A DNA stretch of 64,000 nucleotides. Source: GCA-2687025 sp964473525. GTDB lineage: Bacteria; Poribacteria; WGA-4E; GCA-2687025. Made by a program: the position numbers and the translations under genes. The stretch spans positions 248,001 through 312,000 of the forward strand of contig CAYYPK010000004.1 in assembly GCA_964473525.1 (NCBI GenBank), written 5' to 3'. The notes under the pieces were generated by a model. That model was given only the letters and a program-made list of their open reading frames with translations. It did not search any database and was not told the origin of the DNA. This document shows positions 59,735 to 64,000 of this stretch, in pieces. The stretch's first letter is position 1. The number at the start of each line of letters is the position of its first letter.

Positions 59735-60652
59735 CTACCCGACGCGCTTCCCGAGTTGGTGCGTGGTTGTCTCTAGCCGGAAGCCTTCCGCCGCGTAGAG
59801 CATGATTGCTCGGTCGTTGTCGGGCATGACGCACAGACTAGCGTCAGTGAACCCGAGGCGCGTTGCCTCCCACAACGCCTTGCGCAGCAGATAGCGCCCG
59901 TACCCGCTCCCCTGGAACGTCTCGTCGACCTCCAGGTCGTGGACGAAGAGCGACGCCTGCGCTGACGCCGCTCGGAGGAAGTGGCCACGCGACTCCAGCT
60001 CGCAGAAGCCGACTTCCGCCGATCCCTGCATCAGCCGGACGACGAAGTTCGGGCGCTCGCCTCTGCTCTCCGTTGTCTCGACAGTCGCTTCCATCGACGC
60101 GTCAGGCAGCGCCGGCTCCATCAGGTCGATGCGATCTAGCGTCATGATGTGCGTTGAGCGTTCGATCTCGTAGCCGTTCAGTCGCGGCAGGCTGACGAGA
60201 TGAGGTCGCAGCGTCGAGGGTTCTTCCCTGCCCGAGTGCATGAAGCGCACGGCGGCAGACCACCGGGCGATGGTGATACCGGCAATGTCGTGTTCCAGTA
60301 GCCGCGCCTCCGACGCTTCCAGGAGCTTCTGGCCTGCAACGCGATCTTCCGCCGCGAACGCAAGCACGCGAATCAACCCGCGATGGCTGGTCTGCCCGTC
60401 CTCCGTCGACGACTCCACGGCGATATGCGAGAACGCGACAGGTCTGCCCTTCCGCTCTACGGCGATGAGTCTGAGTCCGCGCAGACCGAACGCCGTCACG
60501 GGCTGTTCGTCTCGAAGCCTGCGCGTCAGTCCGATGCAGAACTCATCCTCGGTCACGGGATGGCAACGAGGCGTGAGGCCGTCGGCGAAGTGGTCGTTGT
60601 AGACGGACGCGAGGCGGGCGCCGTCCTCAATCTCGTATTCGACGACCTTCAT
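59735..60652 (-). CDS. GNAT family acetyltransferase (two tandem GNAT-like halves)
   Basis: The 305-residue protein has a degenerate N-terminal GNAT half (about 1-150, with RLIAVERKGRPVAFSHIAVESS and RGLIRVLAFAAEDRVAGQKLLEASEARLLEHD) and an intact C-terminal half (about 170-305, with LFVHDLEVDETFQGSGYGRYLLRKALWEATRLGF and MLYAAEGFRLET). The second half keeps the acetyl-CoA loop (QGSGYG). The substrate is unknown. It is convergent with the cupin gene, 13 bp apart. Confidence 0.82.
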   Translation of the reverse strand: MKVVEYEIEDGARLASVYNDHFADGLTPRCHPVTEDEFCIGLTRRLRDEQPVTAFGLRGLRLIAVERKGRPVAFSHIAVESSTEDGQTSHRGLIRVLAFAAEDRVAGQKLLEASEARLLEHDIAGITIARWSAAVRFMHSGREEPSTLRPHLVSLPRLNGYEIERSTHIMTLDRIDLMEPALPDASMEATVETTESRGERPNFVVRLMQGSAEVGFCELESRGHFLRAASAQASLFVHDLEVDETFQGSGYGRYLLRKALWEATRLGFTDASLCVMPDNDRAIMLYAAEGFRLETTTHQLGKRVG

Positions 60653-60865
60653 CGGCCCGGCCCCGAATTCGCTGAGTGAAGCGGGCCGGTGACGGATGGG
60701 TTCGACACGCTGTTCGATCTGCTCAGTGTGTGCCTCTATTCCGCGCGAGGTAGCGGGTCTGCGTTGGGATCGTACATACGTCGGTCTAGAGGCATGTCCG
60801 CTCGCGCGGGAAGCGACGCGCGCCCGTCCTGGGTGAGACGAGTTGGCGCGACTTGGGAAGCGCGT

Positions 60866-61279
60866 CTAGTCCTCGGTTGGACCCGGGAACGTGTAGCACC
60901 ACGCTTCGCCCTTGAGGACGACTTCTCCCGACTCGCGACGCACCTCGACGCGCAGCTGAGTAACCGGCTTGCTCTCGTGTACCTTGAGCACCTCGACCTC
61001 ACCAACGATGGTGTCGCCGATGTACACGGGCGCCACGTATTCGAGCTGCTGGCTCATGAACACGGTGCCTGGCCCGGGCAGGTCCTCCGCGACCAGCGCG
61101 TTCAAGATGCCCGCCGTGATCCCGCCGTGGGCGACAAGCCTGCCGAAGGGAGTCGCTGCCGCGAACTCCTCGTCGAAGTGCAGCGGGTTGCGGTCACCCG
61201 TTATCTGCGCGTACTTCTCGACGTGGTCGTGCGTTACTGAGAGCGTGCGGGTTGCGCTCTGTCCTACGTGCAGGTCCAT
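60866..61279 (-). CDS. MaoC-like (R)-specific enoyl-CoA hydratase
   Basis: The 137-residue hot-dog-fold protein has the hydratase-2 motif: YAQITGDRNPLHFDEEFAAATPFGRLVAHG, with the catalytic Asp-x4-His (DRNPLH). The later PGPGTVFMSQQLEYVAPVYIGDTI and GEAWCYTF fit MaoC dehydratases that hydrate trans-2-enoyl-CoA. GGAGGAG before the ATG at 61279 fixes the start. It is a single gene. A role in fatty-acid or polyhydroxyalkanoate metabolism is expected from the family. Confidence 0.88.
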   Translation of the reverse strand: MDLHVGQSATRTLSVTHDHVEKYAQITGDRNPLHFDEEFAAATPFGRLVAHGGITAGILNALVAEDLPGPGTVFMSQQLEYVAPVYIGDTIVGEVEVLKVHESKPVTQLRVEVRRESGEVVLKGEAWCYTFPGPTED

Positions 61280-61775
61280 GGCTCCTCCAAAGTCGCGTGG
61301 CGGTAGCTGTCTGTCCCTGTTCTGATACGGCGGGCGATTCGCCCAACGCAACTTGCGACGCTTCCACCCGCGCGGCGTAGAGCTGCGACCACATATCGTT
61401 GGACGTGCGGCCCCGCACCGTCGGCAAACTGGTGATCCTCTGCATCGTGCCGCCGCCATTTGACCCGGCGGACGAGCACGCCGCAAGGTGACGTGAGGCG
61501 GCTACGGCGGTCTGTCCCGGCCACCAGCCCCTGCCGCCGCGTCAGGGATGTAGCGTGCCGCAAGCAGCCGTATTACGCAGCCGCCCCGTTGTGCTTACCG
61601 GCCGGCGGCCTTGCATTGGTGCTGCGCATGGTGGCCTAGCGCTCGCATTTGTGAGCCGGTTCTGCGCCTAACGCCGCGAACCCTCGGGCCAACGTCAGGT
61701 GCGTGTGATTTGCGGAGAAGACGCCGAGGGTGCCGGGCGACAGCCGGCAGGGGCGTGAAGGGAGTCCTACGCGCG
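61280..61775. other. Intergenic region with cupin remnant
   Basis: This stretch of about 500 bp carries the decayed cupin fragment (61381-61491) and otherwise no credible gene. GC-rich palindromic patches occur near 61600 but without a clear terminator. Confidence 0.5.
61381..61491 (+). pseudogene. Decayed copy of the cupin gene C-terminus
   Basis: The frame reads DHISLDVRPRTVGKLVIL then CIVPPPFDPADEH and stops at 61489-61491, aligning with the end of the intact cupin (VIHIPPGVRHRAVGSLTIL then NIVTPPFDPDDEH). A TAG at 61378-61380 closes the frame upstream, and no first cupin motif is found. It is a remnant of a duplicated cupin about 1.8 kb from the intact gene. Confidence 0.75.
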
Positions 61776-62879
61776 ATGTGCCACAGCCTCCGGACACTCT
61801 ATCTGAACGGTGTAGATAAGGTGAGACGGAAAGTGCGCGAGCTTCCCGACGGCTCACATATCAAAGACGCCATGGACGACGAACGCTTGGACGAGATCCG
61901 AGCCAGCATCCTCGACACCCCAGGTTCGGAGCTTGAGGGCATACGTTGGCCGCAGATATACGGCTTCATCAAGGGCCGAGGGATGCCCGATATCGAGGAG
62001 CTAGATACCGACATCGATCTCGTGCACGCACGGACGCCCTCGAAGCACCAGAAGGGGGTGGTCAGCTTCCTCCGCAGCCGCCAGTGGAGGGAATGGTACG
62101 CGGCAACCTTTGAGATATTCGTCAAGTCTAGGTGCTTGCGCGTGTTCCCCGGAGATGTCGAGCTGGACTACGAGCTCGACAACGGCAAGGATGTCGATCT
62201 ACGGGTCGGCATAGACGGCTCGCCGGTTTGCTTGGAGTGTTCCGCACTCACCGACAGCGACTCAGACCGCAAAGCGTCGGACGCTTATTGGGAGGCGAGG
62301 GCGGCGGGCTACAAGGGTAACCATGTACGACCAGGCCCTCACGACCAAAGCGACGGCAGAGGGTTGGATGACGCATACGAGGTCGTTCGCATCTACGCCA
62401 AGGTCTACGACAAGATGGCGCCAGGCTTCGATGTCGACAAGGGACAGCTCTCAGCGGAATATCCCAACGTCTATCTCCTGTCTTGGGGAGGGCGCAGCGA
62501 TGGCTTGCCGGCAGAGCTCCACTTCGACCTCGCCATCCCGTGGGCGTTCGACGAAATGTTCACGCGCGGTCTCCCCCGCCATGACCCGTCTCTGGACGGC
62601 CAGTTCGAGACATCGCTGCGCCACTGGTTCCACAAGAGGGCCGAAACACTGGCAGAGGGCGGCCTGTTGGATCTCGATGCGTATAACGCGGATTGGCACG
62701 GTTACACTGAACGGCTAAGCCGCGTGCGGAGGAAGCTGGGCGGCGGCGTCCTCTTCGAGAACCTGAAACTGCGCCAGGGCCGAATCCACTACAATGCTGA
62801 TGCACGATGGGCGGTTTCCCACCGGCAGATGGCTTCACTGCTAGATGCCCTATCTGATCCTCCTCCTTGGGCCCAATAG
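61776..62879 (+). CDS. Hypothetical protein with PD-(D/E)XK-nuclease-like core; possible restriction endonuclease
   Basis: The 367-residue protein is unrecognised as a family. A segment near residues 125-155 (DVELDYELDNGKDVDLRVGIDGSPVCLECSAL) resembles the beta-hairpin core of PD-(D/E)XK nucleases, with an aspartate in KDVDL and a glutamate in CLECS; the usual lysine of ExK is replaced by serine, so catalysis is uncertain. Further down are DLAIPWAFDEMF and HYNADARWAVSHRQMASLL. It lies 109 bp before a DNA methyltransferase on the same strand, the main reason to suspect restriction-modification. I chose the ATG at 61776, about 12 nt after GAAGGGA. Confidence 0.45.
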   Translation: MCHSLRTLYLNGVDKVRRKVRELPDGSHIKDAMDDERLDEIRASILDTPGSELEGIRWPQIYGFIKGRGMPDIEELDTDIDLVHARTPSKHQKGVVSFLRSRQWREWYAATFEIFVKSRCLRVFPGDVELDYELDNGKDVDLRVGIDGSPVCLECSALTDSDSDRKASDAYWEARAAGYKGNHVRPGPHDQSDGRGLDDAYEVVRIYAKVYDKMAPGFDVDKGQLSAEYPNVYLLSWGGRSDGLPAELHFDLAIPWAFDEMFTRGLPRHDPSLDGQFETSLRHWFHKRAETLAEGGLLDLDAYNADWHGYTERLSRVRRKLGGGVLFENLKLRQGRIHYNADARWAVSHRQMASLLDALSDPPPWAQ

Positions 62880-62988
62880 AGGCAGGTCGGGGCGATCTTG
62901 CAGCGGCGCCCGGAACTGAGATGCCTGCAGTGGCGTAATGTTCTTGACGATGTCCGTCGCCAGCCACAGTTAAGGACGAGACCCGCCC

Positions 62989-64000
62989 ATGTCCACCGGA
63001 GGCCTCAGAACATTGCGTAGCGGAAGTGAGATCGACACAACTGGGGATATCCAACACTTGGATCGCGTGGTGTGTGGCGACGCGTATGAGCTCATCCAGG
63101 GGATCCCGTCCGATAGCGTTGACCTCGTAATCACCTCGCCGCCGTACTTCCAGCAGCGTGATTACGGTGGCGGAATCGGCGACGAGGCCTGCGCAAGCGA
63201 ATACACCGATGTCCTCATCAGTCTCTTCAGGCAGTGCGTTCGTGTGGTCAAGCCTGAAGGCAACATCGTGTTCAACGTCGGCGACAAGTACCTAAAGGGC
63301 AGCCTGCTGCTTGTGCCATACCGTTTTGCGATCGCAGCTTCCGAACTGGGCACGGTATCCCTAGTCAACGAAATCACGTGGGTAAAACACAACCCGACCC
63401 CCCGGCAGTTCAAGCGCCGGCTGGTGAGTAGCACTGAGCCATTCTTCCACTTCGTCAAGACCGGCGACTACTACTACGACATAGACGCGTTCCTGAGAGA
63501 GCGCAAACAGAAGGCTAGAGCCCGTAACGGGAGCAAGATCGGGCAGGGCTACTTCGACCTGATCGATCAGTCCGAACTCTCGGACGAGCAGAAGCAGCAC
63601 GCGCGTGCTGCGCTTTCAGAGGCCATACAGGAGGTCCAGGACGGTACCATCGCAAGCCTACGCATGAAGATCCGTGGCATCCACGCGGAGGCCTTCGGGG
63701 GACAGGCAGGTGGCCGTCAGATTCAGCTAGAGAAGAACGGCTTTACGATCATCCGCCTTCACGGAGAACGTCTCAAACGCGACGTTATCGAAGCACCTGT
63801 GGAGACGGTGAAGGGGTCGATACACCCGGCGATCTACCCCGTTCAGGTCATCACGGAACTGCTTCAGCTGCTCGCCCCGGAAGGCGGTACAGTGCTGGAT
63901 CCGTTCATGGGCTCGGGGTCTACTGCTGTTGCTTGCAAGGTGACCGGCAGGCGTTTCATAGGCTTCGAGCTCAACCCGGATTATTGCCACGAGGCGGAAC
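62989..64000 (+). CDS. Site-specific DNA methyltransferase, N4/N6 beta class (cut by window end)
   Basis: The frame is open to the window end (337 residues visible). It has the order of beta-class methyltransferases: HLDRVVCGDAYELIQGIPSDSVDLVITSPPYFQQRDYGG, with TSPPY as catalytic motif IV near residue 48, then a target-recognition region, then VKGSIHPAIYPVQVITELLQLLAPEGGTVLDPFMGSGSTAVACKVTGRRFIGFELNPDY, where FMGSGST is the S-adenosylmethionine-binding motif I. TSPPY suits N4-cytosine or N6-adenine methylation. It may pair with the gene just upstream as a restriction-modification system, or be a solitary methyltransferase. Confidence 0.88.
   Translation, partial: MSTGGLRTLRSGSEIDTTGDIQHLDRVVCGDAYELIQGIPSDSVDLVITSPPYFQQRDYGGGIGDEACASEYTDVLISLFRQCVRVVKPEGNIVFNVGDKYLKGSLLLVPYRFAIAASELGTVSLVNEITWVKHNPTPRQFKRRLVSSTEPFFHFVKTGDYYYDIDAFLRERKQKARARNGSKIGQGYFDLIDQSELSDEQKQHARAALSEAIQEVQDGTIASLRMKIRGIHAEAFGGQAGGRQIQLEKNGFTIIRLHGERLKRDVIEAPVETVKGSIHPAIYPVQVITELLQLLAPEGGTVLDPFMGSGSTAVACKVTGRRFIGFELNPDYCHEAE

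Overview
The window is about 64 kb of GC-rich bacterial chromosome carrying roughly 60 protein genes on both strands. I see no rRNA, tRNA or CRISPR array. Several features occur together: secreted sulfatase, Gfo/Idh/MocA oxidoreductase, phytanoyl-CoA dioxygenase, DUF4838 and GH4 sugar enzymes; expanded families of large ATPase/WD40 proteins and PD40 propeller proteins; a class II (B12-dependent) ribonucleotide reductase; and PIN and RelE toxin loci. This mix fits Candidatus Poribacteria or a related sponge or marine uncultured phylum (Latescibacterota-like). The assignment is inference from gene content, not from a marker-gene tree.

Layout. 0-12.8 kb is a catabolic island. The minus strand carries a phytanoyl-CoA dioxygenase (cut by the left edge), a small-molecule kinase, a GH4 glycosidase, a SIS sugar isomerase and a PfkB kinase. 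Next come a nitroreductase, a DUF4838 protein and a PIN toxin-antitoxin pair. The plus-strand run Gfo/Idh, sulfatase, sugar isomerase, UxuA-like dehydratase and PD40 lipoprotein looks like a sulfated or uronic-sugar pathway. 12.9-17.4 kb holds a RelE-type locus with a 76-bp tandem duplication across its toxin start, an orphan glycyl radical enzyme and a membrane protein. 17.9-21.7 kb has a secreted protein and a compact minus operon in which an ankyrin/beta-lactamase fusion precedes tiny membrane proteins and a FliF/YscJ-like ring domain split by an in-frame TAG.

22-28 kb has the coupled genes CbiX, EVE, a small protein and an SMP-30-like protein, then a pair of secreted carbohydrate-binding paralogues, then an MNT-HEPN protein overlapping an IorA-like oxidoreductase that lacks its ferredoxin tail. 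28-34 kb runs from an orphan secretin lipoprotein into housekeeping genes in conserved order: hemB, ylxP (DUF503), rbfA, nrnA, truB, ribF. 34-42 kb is an array of AAA_35-like ATPases: one short P-loop protein followed by two ~1,165-residue ATPase-TM-WD40 paralogues. 42-47 kb has a zinc-ribbon protein, nrdJ and nrdR.

47-55.5 kb is the most unusual block, all on the minus strand: a small coiled-coil protein, a four-repeat tail-fibre-like protein, a lytic-transglycosylase-like protein, and then secreted beta-propeller proteins alternating with a truncated copy of the muramidase. It looks like a phage-tail-derived cell-surface or cell-wall module whose muramidase/propeller unit has duplicated. 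55.6-59.2 kb is an ECF sigma, anti-sigma and TPR operon. 59.3-61.5 kb has a cupin, a GNAT protein, a MaoC hydratase and a decayed copy of the cupin. The right edge holds a PD-(D/E)XK-like protein beside a DNA methyltransferase, a possible restriction-modification pair cut by the window end.
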